From Anaeromonas frigoriresistens (GTDB lineage Bacteria > Bacillota > Clostridia > Tissierellales > SIT17): 64,000 nucleotides of DNA. Numbering within the stretch: position 1 is the stretch's first letter; each line of letters starts with the position of its first letter. Under the pieces are notes generated by a model. It made no database searches, was not told the DNA's origin, and saw only the letters and a list, made by a program, of their open reading frames with translations. Made by a program: the position numbers and the translations under genes. Where the stretch lies: NCBI RefSeq assembly GCF_016820655.1, contig NZ_WSFT01000028.1:1-64000 (forward strand), in the 5' to 3' direction. Of the stretch, positions 8,906 through 18,001 are shown piece by piece.

Positions 8906-11900
8906 ATGTTTAATCTTAATGAAAGAATAATTCAAGAAACTAGTCTGAACTACAAAACTTTGCAAAGAGGAAAGCAATATTTCTCCAGTGGCAAAATTAA
9001 AGACTTACATTTTTATAAAAGCAATTTGAAATTTAATGGAACAGTTAAAGGAAATAATCATTATCATGTAAGTGTTTCTTTTAATCCTTTGGGAGACTTT
9101 GAAGATGCCACCTGTACTTGTCCTGCCTATGGTGAGTATTGGGGATATTGTAAACATATAATTGCCATTCTTTTTAAAATAATGGAAGAAGATAAAGCAG
9201 GTCGTTTTGATAAATCAACTTACAAAAAAAACAATAATAATATACTAGATATCCTAGACTATTTCCGTTTCAATCAAGTTTCTGAAAAAACTCCAGTTGA
9301 AGTGGAGTTTAACTATGAGTATGATCCTAATGATTTTATTGGAATAGAGAACGCCTCAACTCTCAATCTAAAAATGGGTGAGGATAAACTTTATGTAGTA
9401 AAAAGTCTGAAAAAATTCTTCCATAGTATAGACATGGAGGATGATATCTATTTTGGAAAGAAATTCACTTTTTCTCCTAAGGTTCATACTTTCAAGGAAG
9501 AAGATCAAAGAATAATTGATCTCTTAAAGGAATTATATGATAATGAAACCTATATAAATGATTACTCTTATGGTCAATATAGTCTATTTAAAGGAAAATA
9601 TGTAACCCTTACCCCTAAGACTCTAAGTAGATTCTTTTATATGATGAAGGATAGAAGTTTTAATGGAAAAATATTAGGCAGGGACTACAATAATATAACT
9701 ATACTAAATGAAGAAATACCTATAGACTTCTTATTAAAGGAACAGGGGAATAATTTGTCTTTAAATATTAATCATCAGGATAATTTAATTCCTCTAGATC
9801 CTAATAAGGAATTTTTCTTTTCTGGAGAAAATATATACAAAATTCCTCAAAACCAAAAAGATAATTTGATGCCTTTTTATAATTCTCTTATTAAGAAAAA
9901 TAACAAGATATTAAGTATCCCTAAAGAATATAAAGAAAGATTTATTTCAGAAGTATATCCATCCATTGAAAAAATTGGAGATGTTAATATAGATGATAAA
10001 GTCAAATCCTCTATATATAATCCCGATTTAACTACAGAAGTATATTTAGATAATGAAAAAGACAGTATTATTGCTAATGTAAAGTTAGTATATGGTGATA
10101 TCTCTATTGATCCTTTCTCTGGAGATGAAAAAGAATCAAGAAAAGATAATAAAATACTCCTTAGAGATATGGAAAAGGAAAAAGAAATATTAACATTTTT
10201 TGAAACTTGGGAATTCAAAGTTAGCAAGAATAAAATCTATCTAGATGATGAAGAAAAGGTATATGAATTTTTATATAATGGTCTAAGTGATTTACAAAAA
10301 ATCTCCGAGGTTTACTATTCCAATAGTTTTAGAAAAATTAATATAAAAGACTCTTCTTCTTTTTCTGGTGGAATTAGACTAAACGATAATACGGATATGC
10401 TAGAATTCAACTTTGAAATTGAAGGTATTAACGATAAGGAATTGGCAGAGGTATTTAATTCAATAAAACAAAAGAAAAAATATTATAGACTTAAGGATGG
10501 ATCTTTCCTTCCTTTATCTCTTGATAGTCTAAATAAAGTTGTAAATATAGTAGATACTCTAGATTTAAATACCAGTGACCTTAAAGACTCTATGATAGAA
10601 CTACCTAAATATAGAGCCCTTTATCTAGATGAAGAGATTCATGAAGGAGATTTACATTATTTTAACCGAAATCTAGCTTTTAAAGAGTTAGTTCAAAATA
10701 TAAAAGAACCAGGAGATATGGAATATACCATCCCTAAAAACCTTAATAATATTTTAAGAAATTATCAAAGTTTTGGTTTTAAATGGTTAAAAACTCTATC
10801 CACCTATGGTTTAGGAGGAATTTTAGCTGATGATATGGGTCTAGGTAAAACTCTTCAAGTTCTTACCTTTCTTCTCACTGAAAAAGAAGAAAAAGGTTCT
10901 CATCCATCTATTATAGTAGTCCCTACCTCTTTGGTTTATAATTGGGAGGATGAGATTAATAAATTCACTCCAAAACTAAAGACCTTAGTTATATCTGGAG
11001 ATAAAGATTATAGGAGAGAAGTAATTGAAGATATAATGGATCATGATATAGTCATCACATCCTATCCATTGATTAGAAGAGATATAGATTTTTATAAGGA
11101 TATCACCTTTAGATATTGTATTCTAGATGAAGCTCAGCATATAAAAAATCCTTTATCTCAAAATGCAAAGTCAGTAAAAATGTTAAAGGGAAAAAATTTC
11201 TTTGCTCTTACTGGAACTCCTATAGAGAATTCCTTGGGTGAATTATGGTCTATTTTTGATTTTATAATGCCAGGATATCTATCATCTCATTCAAAATTCT
11301 TAAAGAAGTATGAAAGACCTATAATAAAACAAGAGGATCAAAAAGTCTTAGATACCTTAAGAAAGCATATTCGTCCCTTTATCTTAAGAAGATTAAAGAA
11401 AGATGTTCTAAAGGAACTTCCTGATAAAATAGAGCATAAATTGGTGGCAGAACTTACTAATGATCAAAAGAAAATTTATCTTTCTTATTTAAAGGAAATC
11501 AAGGGAGAAATCGAATCAGAGATAAAGGAAAATGGATTTAATAAAAGTCATATTAAAATACTAGCTGGACTGACTAGGCTAAGACAGATTTGTTGCCACC
11601 CTAGTACCTTTATTGATAATTATCCTGGTAGCAGTGGTAAATTAGAGCTATTAGAAGAGATTTTAGAGGATTCCATAGAGAGTGGCCATAGAGTCTTACT
11701 ATTTTCACAATTCACTAGTATGCTTTCAATAATAAAAGATTTACTAGATTCTAAAGAAATAAAATATAAGTACCTTGATGGATCTACTAAATCTCAAGAA
11801 AGAGGCAAATTAGTTAAAAAGTTTAATAATGGTGATGGGGATGTATTCCTTATTTCATTAAAAGCAGGGGGTACTGGCCTTAATCTTACTGGAGCAGATA

Positions 11901-12148
11901 TTGTAATCCACTTTGATCCATGGTGGAATCCAGCTGTGGAAAATCAAGCCACGGATAGAGCCCATAGGATAGGACAGAAAAATTCAGTTCAAGTAATGAA
12001 ATTGATAACTAAAGGTACTATTGAAGAAAAAATATTCCAACTTCAAGAAAAGAAAAAACGAATAGTTGATGCAGTTATAAAACCTGGAGAAAAATTAGTA
12101 TCCAAAATGACTGAAGAAGAATTGAGAAATATTTTAGATATAGAATAG
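8906..12148 (+). CDS. SWIM zinc-finger SNF2-family helicase
   Basis: A 1080-residue DNA-translocating ATPase of the Rad54/HepA-like SNF2 group. The N-terminus has a SWIM zinc motif (C70, C72, C82, H84). A long variable region of about 500 residues (the bacterial SNF2-associated region) follows. The ATPase motor carries Walker A DDMGLGKT (about 640-648), DEAQH (about 741), LTGTPIEN, and the C-terminal helicase half with GGTGLNLTGAD and RAHRIGQ (about 1017). Length and order are standard for the Clostridia/Bacillus SWIM-SNF2 proteins, whose role in DNA transactions is not well defined. It is transcribed alone between its own promoter and terminator. Confidence 0.92.
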   Translation: MFNLNERIIQETSLNYKTLQRGKQYFSSGKIKDLHFYKSNLKFNGTVKGNNHYHVSVSFNPLGDFEDATCTCPAYGEYWGYCKHIIAILFKIMEEDKAGRFDKSTYKKNNNNILDILDYFRFNQVSEKTPVEVEFNYEYDPNDFIGIENASTLNLKMGEDKLYVVKSLKKFFHSIDMEDDIYFGKKFTFSPKVHTFKEEDQRIIDLLKELYDNETYINDYSYGQYSLFKGKYVTLTPKTLSRFFYMMKDRSFNGKILGRDYNNITILNEEIPIDFLLKEQGNNLSLNINHQDNLIPLDPNKEFFFSGENIYKIPQNQKDNLMPFYNSLIKKNNKILSIPKEYKERFISEVYPSIEKIGDVNIDDKVKSSIYNPDLTTEVYLDNEKDSIIANVKLVYGDISIDPFSGDEKESRKDNKILLRDMEKEKEILTFFETWEFKVSKNKIYLDDEEKVYEFLYNGLSDLQKISEVYYSNSFRKINIKDSSSFSGGIRLNDNTDMLEFNFEIEGINDKELAEVFNSIKQKKKYYRLKDGSFLPLSLDSLNKVVNIVDTLDLNTSDLKDSMIELPKYRALYLDEEIHEGDLHYFNRNLAFKELVQNIKEPGDMEYTIPKNLNNILRNYQSFGFKWLKTLSTYGLGGILADDMGLGKTLQVLTFLLTEKEEKGSHPSIIVVPTSLVYNWEDEINKFTPKLKTLVISGDKDYRREVIEDIMDHDIVITSYPLIRRDIDFYKDITFRYCILDEAQHIKNPLSQNAKSVKMLKGKNFFALTGTPIENSLGELWSIFDFIMPGYLSSHSKFLKKYERPIIKQEDQKVLDTLRKHIRPFILRRLKKDVLKELPDKIEHKLVAELTNDQKKIYLSYLKEIKGEIESEIKENGFNKSHIKILAGLTRLRQICCHPSTFIDNYPGSSGKLELLEEILEDSIESGHRVLLFSQFTSMLSIIKDLLDSKEIKYKYLDGSTKSQERGKLVKKFNNGDGDVFLISLKAGGTGLNLTGADIVIHFDPWWNPAVENQATDRAHRIGQKNSVQVMKLITKGTIEEKIFQLQEKKKRIVDAVIKPGEKLVSKMTEEELRNILDIE

Positions 12149-12149
12149 T

Positions 12150-12178
12150 AAAAGCCACCTTAAAAGGCGGCTTTTTAT
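12150..12178 (+). terminator. Terminator after the SNF2 helicase
   Basis: The stem AAAAGCCACCTT / AAGGCGGCTTTT (one G-T pair) ends in a T run. It sits directly between the convergent helicase and rhodanese genes and could work in both directions. Confidence 0.8.
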
Positions 12179-12183
12179 GATGT

Positions 12184-13068
12184 TTACTTCTCTATTTCTA
12201 ATCCTGATTTTTCATATTCTAACCAAGAACCATCATAGTTCTCAACATTTTCATATCCTAATAATTCAGTTAATACGAATAATGAATGAGTAGCTCTTAC
12301 TCCACTCTTACAGTGTGGTATAACTACTTTGTCAGCAGTTACTCCAGCATCTTCATATAACTTCTTTAATTCATCAGCATTTTTGAAAGTACCATCTTCA
12401 TTTAAGGCTTGAGTCCACTCTAACTGAACTGCCCCTGGTATTCTACCAGCATTCCACTCTTTATCACCACGAGTATCTAATATTAGCATCTCTTCATTAT
12501 CAAAGCTTTCTTCTACTTCTTCAATAGTAGCAACTAAAGCCTCGTTAGCATCTTCTGCTTTATACTCAGTAGCTTCTGGTTGTGCAGCATCATTTTCAGT
12601 TTCATACTCAGCTGAAATCCAAGCATCTATTCCACCATCAAGTAATTTAACATTTTCATGTCCATATACTTTCATAGCCCACCATACACGGGATGCCCAT
12701 AATTCCTGATCTCCATCATAGATAACTACTGTATCATCATTTTTAATTCCTGCTTCACTCATCATAGCTTCAAATTGCTCTTTACTTATATTCATTCCAG
12801 GTGTTCCATCTACTTCTGTTTGAATAGCACTTCTCTCAATTTTTACTGCTCCTGGTATGTACTTTCCACCTTTTTCAGTAAAATCAACCACTACTACATC
12901 ATCTAACATACCTTTTAATTCTTCTGCTGTTACTATACTCTCTGGTTTAGCATATCCTCTTTCATTTGTACTTGTAGTATTCTCTACATTTTTAGTACAA
13001 GCACTTAATGCTAATACTGCTATAAGTAATATAGCAACCAAAACCAATCCCTTTTTGTTCTTAAGCAT
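12184..13068 (-). CDS. Exported tandem-rhodanese lipoprotein (sulfurtransferase) 1
   Basis: 294 residues from the ATG at 13068, which follows AAAGGAGAGGGG. A lipoprotein signal peptide ends in the lipobox LSAC (Cys24), so the protein should be tethered outside the membrane. Two rhodanese domains follow. The first (about 45-165) lacks a catalytic cysteine, with DGDQELWASR in the active-site position. The second (about 175-294) has the active loop HCKSGVR. This is the usual architecture of thiosulfate or 3-mercaptopyruvate sulfurtransferases and of E. coli YnjE. It is the last gene of the leftward rhodanese/TVP38 series and a paralogue of the gene at 14073-15047. The sulfur donor is unknown. 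Confidence 0.85.
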   Translation of the reverse strand: MLKNKKGLVLVAILLIAVLALSACTKNVENTTSTNERGYAKPESIVTAEELKGMLDDVVVVDFTEKGGKYIPGAVKIERSAIQTEVDGTPGMNISKEQFEAMMSEAGIKNDDTVVIYDGDQELWASRVWWAMKVYGHENVKLLDGGIDAWISAEYETENDAAQPEATEYKAEDANEALVATIEEVEESFDNEEMLILDTRGDKEWNAGRIPGAVQLEWTQALNEDGTFKNADELKKLYEDAGVTADKVVIPHCKSGVRATHSLFVLTELLGYENVENYDGSWLEYEKSGLEIEK

Positions 13069-13187
13069 AGTCCCCTCTCCTTTCACCTTTGAGAATTATT
13101 TAACGCCAATATTATATCATAGTAAATTATATTGTCCCCATTATATAGAAATTACCAATACTTAGGTATCATTATATAGTTTTTTTC

Positions 13188-13219
13188 AAAGTAGCTCACT
13201 AATATTAGTGAGCTACTTT
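13188..13219. terminator. Hairpin downstream of the TVP38 gene
   Basis: A 13-bp perfect stem (AAAGTAGCTCACT / AGTGAGCTACTTT) with a 6-nt loop lies just past the TVP38 stop. The T tract on the minus strand is poor, so termination may be partial and the last rhodanese gene may be partly co-transcribed. Confidence 0.5.
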
Positions 13220-13234
13220 TCATGATGTAATATA

Positions 13235-13942
13235 TTATTTTAATTCATCCATATTAATACCTTTTTTCTTTGCTATATATTTAGGTATTAATGATACTAA
13301 GAATAGGACGATTCCTGCTGCAGCAAACTGTATAAGTAATTTTGCGGATATACCATTCTTAACTATTTCCCCAGCCATGTATGCAAAGATAAATGCTCCT
13401 GGAGCCATACAAATAAATGTAAATGTCACATATGTGCTTAATTTGATCTTAGTTAAACCGTAAGCATAGTTTTGGAATGAGAATGGGAATGCTGGAACTA
13501 ATCTAGTTAAAATTAAGAAACTTGTTCCGTTCTTTTCAACTCCATCATCTATCTTTTTAAACATTTCGTTTTGTCCTACTTTACTTTCAATCAATCCTCT
13601 TGCCACATACTTAGCTACTAAGAAAGCAGCTGTTGCACCTAATGTAGCTCCTATTAAAGCTACTATTGCCCCTGTTATAGGTCCAAAGGCTATACCTGCT
13701 ACTACTGTAAGCATTGATCCTGGTAACATGAATACACAAGAAGCTATAAATACTAATATAAATACAAGATATCCCCATATACCAAAAGAACTAAAAAACT
13801 CTTGCATTGCCTTAGGATCTTGAATTTTACTTACAATACCTGTCTTATATGCTATAAAAAATACTATTCCAATTATTGCGATAGCAGCTATTAACTTAAT
13901 CATATCTGCTTTTTTATTTTTCTTATTATTTGCTACTGTCAT
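13235..13942 (-). CDS. TVP38/TMEM64-family (VTT domain) membrane protein, YdjX/YdjZ-like
   Basis: A 235-residue integral membrane protein with about six hydrophobic segments. GGGAGG precedes the ATG. The central VTT/SNARE-associated domain has the family's glycine-rich start (PGSMLTVVAGIAFGPITGAIVALIG, positions about 72-96), the helix hairpin FLVAKYVARG, and the re-entrant motif RLVPAFPFSFQNYAYGLT. TVP38 proteins are DedA-superfamily transporters or lipid handlers of unknown substrate. In E. coli two of them (YdjX, YdjZ) are encoded beside ynj genes, as here. It sits between the two rhodanese lipoprotein genes, suggesting a membrane role in the same sulfur process. Confidence 0.85.
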   Translation of the reverse strand: MTVANNKKNKKADMIKLIAAIAIIGIVFFIAYKTGIVSKIQDPKAMQEFFSSFGIWGYLVFILVFIASCVFMLPGSMLTVVAGIAFGPITGAIVALIGATLGATAAFLVAKYVARGLIESKVGQNEMFKKIDDGVEKNGTSFLILTRLVPAFPFSFQNYAYGLTKIKLSTYVTFTFICMAPGAFIFAYMAGEIVKNGISAKLLIQFAAAGIVLFLVSLIPKYIAKKKGINMDELK

Positions 13943-14014
13943 AACTTACACCTCCCAAATATTTCATGAAATAAATAGTATGATTGCTTAATTATATTAT
14001 CAAAAAGATTAAAT

Positions 14015-14058
14015 GATGCTGTAATGAAGAAAAGAGTACTCTTTTCTTCATTAGCATC
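14015..14058 (-). terminator. Strong hairpin after rhodanese gene 2
   Basis: A nearly perfect palindrome is centred at 14037 (AATGAAGAAAAGAGT / ACTCTTTTCTTCATT, with outer GATGCT / AGCATC). It lies directly downstream of the 14073-15047 stop and upstream of the TVP38 gene. It probably limits readthrough from the rhodanese gene. Confidence 0.6.
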
Positions 14059-14072
14059 TAATTAATTGTTAA

Positions 14073-15047
14073 TTATTCTACATCTCCTGTTTCTAATGGT
14101 AGATCTTCATTATAACTCCACTCTATCCAAGAACCATCATAGTTTTTAACATTTTCATATCCTAATAATTGAGTTAATACAAAAGTTGTATGAGCTGAAC
14201 GAACTCCTGATTGACAATAAGGAATTATAATCTTATCTTTAGTTATACCAGCTTCTTCATACATTTTCTTAAGCTCTTCTAGATTTTTGAATGTCATATC
14301 TGCTCCATCACCAGTGTTGATTGCTTCTTTATACTCAATCCAAACTCCACTAGGAATTCTACCTTTTCTGAAAGCACCACTCTTTAAATCTTCTCCTGTA
14401 GCTTCTTCAATTGATCTTGTATCTAATATTACTACATTATCATCTTTCATTGCTGCCATTACATCTTCTACTGTAGCTAATTTACTCTCATCTACTTCAC
14501 CAGTAAATTTGTACTCTTTTTCTTCAACTTCTGGTTTACTTACTGTTGTATCAAGTCCAGCAGCTTTCCATCCATCGATACCACCATCGATTAATTTAAC
14601 ATTCTTATGTCCATACATATCTAATTGCCACCATAATCTTGCTGCATCATAATCTCCTGATGCATCATATAAAAGAATTAATGTTTCATTATCTATTCCA
14701 TTTTTACCTAGGAATGCTTCCATTTTTTCTTTATCTGCTCTCATTCCACCGAAGTCATATTCCTCTTCTTCAGCACTATAATCTGGTCTCCAAACATTTA
14801 TAGCTCCTTCAACATGACCTATTAAATACTCTGGAGATTTTCTAATATCTATTATTGCAATATTATCTTCATTCTCTATAAGATCCTTTGCATCTACTGC
14901 ACTGATTAGTATATCTTGATTTGCATATTCTTCATATTTGTTTTGTTGCTTTTCTAGTTCCTTACTTGTTTTCACTTCAGGACCTCCACATCCTATAGCT
15001 GTAGCAGCTACAAATAATACCATTAATAATACCACTAACTTTTTCAT
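14073..15047 (-). CDS. Exported tandem-rhodanese lipoprotein (sulfurtransferase) 2
   Basis: 324 residues, starting at the ATG at 15047 (AAAGGAG lies 13 nt upstream; a GTG in frame at 15059 is too close to it). The signal peptide ends in lipobox AIGC (Cys20). The first rhodanese domain (about 45-175) has no catalytic cysteine, with DASGDYDAARL in the active-site region. The second (about 185-320) carries YCQSGVR. It is clearly paralogous to the protein at 12184-13068, with the same ending logic (LLGYENVKNYDGSW). Together they put two sulfurtransferases on the outer face of the cell. Confidence 0.85.
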   Translation of the reverse strand: MKKLVVLLMVLFVAATAIGCGGPEVKTSKELEKQQNKYEEYANQDILISAVDAKDLIENEDNIAIIDIRKSPEYLIGHVEGAINVWRPDYSAEEEEYDFGGMRADKEKMEAFLGKNGIDNETLILLYDASGDYDAARLWWQLDMYGHKNVKLIDGGIDGWKAAGLDTTVSKPEVEEKEYKFTGEVDESKLATVEDVMAAMKDDNVVILDTRSIEEATGEDLKSGAFRKGRIPSGVWIEYKEAINTGDGADMTFKNLEELKKMYEEAGITKDKIIIPYCQSGVRSAHTTFVLTQLLGYENVKNYDGSWIEWSYNEDLPLETGDVE

Positions 15048-15137
15048 TTTATACCCCACACTCCTTTTTTTGTTAAAATATTATCATTTAAAACTATAAT
15101 AAAAATAAAATATTTAAATATAGTGACAACATATTAT

Positions 15138-15188
15138 GTCATCCTGAGGCTAGTCGAAGGATATTAGCCCTTCAACAGCTCAGATGAC
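15138..15188. repeat. Dispersed palindromic repeat, copy 1
   Basis: GTCATCCTGAG at the left is mirrored by CTCAGATGAC at the right around GTCGAAGGAT. It belongs to the repeat family GTCATYCTGAAC-n-GTGAAGRATCTTA found at eight other intergenic places in this window. Confidence 0.7.
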
Positions 15189-15206
15189 ATTTATACACTT
15201 TTAATA

Positions 15207-15977
15207 CTACTTTAATACTTTTTTGATATTTGACTTAGACTTATATCTATTAGTCCAACCTTTTAGAGGACTAGAAGGATTTCCTGGAAACTCACTATTA
15301 GAGTCATACATATCTCCAAAGATAAGATCTAGAATATGAACTGCCTTCTTTCCACCCTTTACCATTGATTCTCTACATGCTGCACAATATGTCACCATAT
15401 AATCAGATTCAACTTCTTCTGTTCTTTTGTTCATAACTCTTTGAGCTAAATCTGGATTAGCAGGAACTATCATTCCACCGAATCCACAACATTTAGTGTT
15501 CTCTCTTGTATGAGGAGGTTCTTCTACTTTATATCCTAATTCACTCATTATCCATCTAATTCCATCATGAATATCTTTTCTATCTCTAGTTGAGCAAGAG
15601 TCATGAATTGCAAAAGTAATATCACTTTTCTTTCCTATTCCTTTAGCTCTTTCTGGTAATCCTAATGTAGGGAACATCGCCCATAAGGATTTAACTGTTT
15701 GATTAGGACTATTTGCTGACATAGTCAAGAAACATGATTGACAAGCAACTATAATCTCATCTGCTCCTAATTTATCTACTTCAGATTGGAAGTCTCCATA
15801 TCTCTCTTTAAATTTATCTACCTGTCCTAGAGCCTTTGTTGGTTTTCCACAACATTTCAATATTCCACCAGTTCCAGGTAATTTCTCTTGTAAAAATTCT
15901 AATGTTTTCATTACTGCGTCAGGATTGTATGAAGGTAAACTACATCCTGGAATAAATACTCTTTTAGTATCTGCCAT
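15207..15977 (-). CDS. HdrB-like Fe-S protein with two CCG (cysteine-rich) domains
   Basis: 256 residues from ATG 15977, which follows GGGGAGG and lies one base after the stop of the upstream flavoprotein gene. A longer frame into that gene has no ribosome site. Two PF02754-type cysteine-rich repeats are visible. The first has an early CSLP cysteine, CCGKPT and ACQSC; the second has DSCS, CCGFGG and YCAAC. In heterodisulfide reductase HdrB such motifs hold non-cubane [4Fe-4S] clusters that reduce disulfides. The overlapping layout strongly suggests a complex with the flavoprotein. Its substrate is inferred to be a disulfide, persulfide or similar sulfur compound. Confidence 0.82.
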   Translation of the reverse strand: MADTKRVFIPGCSLPSYNPDAVMKTLEFLQEKLPGTGGILKCCGKPTKALGQVDKFKERYGDFQSEVDKLGADEIIVACQSCFLTMSANSPNQTVKSLWAMFPTLGLPERAKGIGKKSDITFAIHDSCSTRDRKDIHDGIRWIMSELGYKVEEPPHTRENTKCCGFGGMIVPANPDLAQRVMNKRTEEVESDYMVTYCAACRESMVKGGKKAVHILDLIFGDMYDSNSEFPGNPSSPLKGWTNRYKSKSNIKKVLK

Positions 15978-15978
15978 A

Positions 15979-17802
15979 TTAGCTCCTCCCCTTCTCAGCT
16001 TTTTTTGAGCTAGTCTTTGCTGGTTTTGATGTATTAAATAATTTTGAGAAACCAAGTAATTGATGCATTTCAATTGCACTGTGACCTTTAATTGGTGACT
16101 TACCGTTATTTTGCTTAATCATTACTTTTCTCATATCCATAAATCTTCCACTCATTTCAAAATCCTTTGGACATGCAATTGTACATTGGCTACACATATT
16201 ACATGAATAAGGAATCATTGGATCCACATCTCCAGTTTCTAGAATGTTTTCAAATAGATCCTTAGGACATTCACAATAGTCGTTAAGCATTACACACTCA
16301 TTCATACAAAGCTTACATTCACACTTTAAGCATCTAGAAGCTTCTTCTATAGCGTTATCTTCAGTAAGACCTAAATCTACTTCTCTGAAGTCTTGTATTC
16401 TTATCTTAGGGTCTAATTGAGTAGTGCTTATTCTTGGAAGGTCTTCTGTTCCTTCTTTTATATCAGTTTCTAATCTTGTTTCATAAGTACCTTCTTTTTC
16501 TCTATCTGTATGAAGTTCTTCTCCATTAAATAATCTCATCATAGATTTTGCAGCTTTTCTTCCTTCAGCCATTGCTTCGATTGCTATAACTGATCCGCCA
16601 CTAGCATCTCCTGCTACAAATACGTTTTCTATTTGACTTTGTAATGTTACTGGGTCTACGTTAAATCTTCCACCTCTTTTAGTTTCTAGAGTTTCATTAA
16701 CAAAAGCATTATCCACTGATTGACCTACAGCAAAAACAACATTTTCTACGTCTAAAACAAGCTTATTATTTTCATCAAATTGTGGGTTAAAGTTTCCTTC
16801 ATCATCAATTATTGATAGACATTTCTTTATTTCAAATCCTACAACTTTTCCATTCTCGTCTACAATCTTTTCAGGACCAAATCCTGCATGAAGAGTAACA
16901 CCCTCTTCTTCTGCTTCTTCTACTTCCCAATCATGGGCTGGCATTTTACCTTTTTCTTCTAAGCATACTAAGTGAACTTCCTCTGCTCCTACTCGTCTAG
17001 CAGATCTTGCCACGTCTATAGCAACGTTTCCTCCACCTATAACTGCTATTTTCTTTGCTATCTTAACATTTTCTTTGTCTAGGCTAACATCTCTCAAGAA
17101 ATTAACAGCATCTAATACTCCATCTTTGTCATGGCCTTCTATCGGAATAATTACTCCTTTATGAGCTCCTACTGCGATAATAACTCCATCGTGGTTCTCT
17201 TTTAGTTCATCAAAGGAAATATCCTTTCCAACTTCTACACCCATCTTGAATTCTACACCTAATTTTTCAAGTAGGCTGTATTCAAAATCAATTATATTTC
17301 TTGGTAATCTGTACTCTGGAATACCAACTCTCATCATTCCACCATATACAGGAAGTCTGTCATATACTGTAACTGAATAACCTTCCATTACTAAATCTAA
17401 TGCTGCTTGTGCCCCTGCTGGACCAGCACCAATTACTGCAACTTTTTTGTTGTTATTCTCTTTTTTGTCTAAATTCCATAGTTCTTCTTTGTCAAAATTA
17501 TCAGCAACAAATCTTTTTAGAGCAGCTATTGCCATTGGCTGTCTATATTCTGTCTCTCTCTTACAATTCTCTTCACAGGGATGGGCACAAACCCTTCCTA
17601 GTGATGCTGGTAAAAATAATTTTTCTCTTATAAGTTTAATTGCATCTTCGTATCTTTTTTCAGCTATTAGATTAACATATCCCTTTACATCTGTATGCAT
17701 AGGACAAGTTGCTTCACAATATGGTACTTCTTCCCCCATACAGTTATCAACTATATCTCTCATCTTATCTAATACTTCTTGTGGATAAGTAAACTTACTC
17801 AT
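15979..17802 (-). CDS. GltD-like NAD(P)H flavoprotein with N- and C-terminal Fe-S modules
   Basis: A 607-residue soluble oxidoreductase. The N-terminal cysteine cluster (C22, C30, C34, then RVCAHPCEENC near 70-82) matches the two-[4Fe-4S] domain of the glutamate synthase small subunit family. An FAD-binding GAGPAG (about 125) and an NAD(P)-binding GGGNVA (about 257) follow. The C-terminus adds a cysteine-rich tail (CLKCECKLC, CECPKDL) and a ferredoxin-like CNMCSQCTIACP that resembles HdrC. No GltB partner is nearby. The next gene is HdrB-like, so electrons probably pass from NAD(P)H through FAD and clusters to that subunit. It is the first gene after the divergent LysR. Confidence 0.85.
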   Translation of the reverse strand: MSKFTYPQEVLDKMRDIVDNCMGEEVPYCEATCPMHTDVKGYVNLIAEKRYEDAIKLIREKLFLPASLGRVCAHPCEENCKRETEYRQPMAIAALKRFVADNFDKEELWNLDKKENNNKKVAVIGAGPAGAQAALDLVMEGYSVTVYDRLPVYGGMMRVGIPEYRLPRNIIDFEYSLLEKLGVEFKMGVEVGKDISFDELKENHDGVIIAVGAHKGVIIPIEGHDKDGVLDAVNFLRDVSLDKENVKIAKKIAVIGGGNVAIDVARSARRVGAEEVHLVCLEEKGKMPAHDWEVEEAEEEGVTLHAGFGPEKIVDENGKVVGFEIKKCLSIIDDEGNFNPQFDENNKLVLDVENVVFAVGQSVDNAFVNETLETKRGGRFNVDPVTLQSQIENVFVAGDASGGSVIAIEAMAEGRKAAKSMMRLFNGEELHTDREKEGTYETRLETDIKEGTEDLPRISTTQLDPKIRIQDFREVDLGLTEDNAIEEASRCLKCECKLCMNECVMLNDYCECPKDLFENILETGDVDPMIPYSCNMCSQCTIACPKDFEMSGRFMDMRKVMIKQNNGKSPIKGHSAIEMHQLLGFSKLFNTSKPAKTSSKKAEKGRS

Positions 17803-17931
17803 AATGAACCCCCTTTATAATAAATAAAACTATATGATATAATAAAAAATAATGATTCCACGAAATTTAACGTAAAATACTTGTTAAATTAATCTCAATA
17901 TAATTATACTATAAGGGGTCTTTTTAGAATA

Positions 17932-17946
17932 ATAAGAATTCCTTAT
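17932..17946. promoter_or_regulatory. Candidate LysR operator (T-N11-A dyad)
   Basis: ATAAG-AATTC-CTTAT is a perfect dyad containing T-N11-A, the form preferred by LysR-type regulators. It lies between the divergent flavoprotein operon and the LysR gene, 55 bases before the LysR start. Control of both directions from this site is an inference. Confidence 0.5.
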
Positions 17947-18001
17947 AATGCATAATAGTAAGTTATGTTAATTCTATAACAATGAAATGAAGGTGATGAA
18001 T

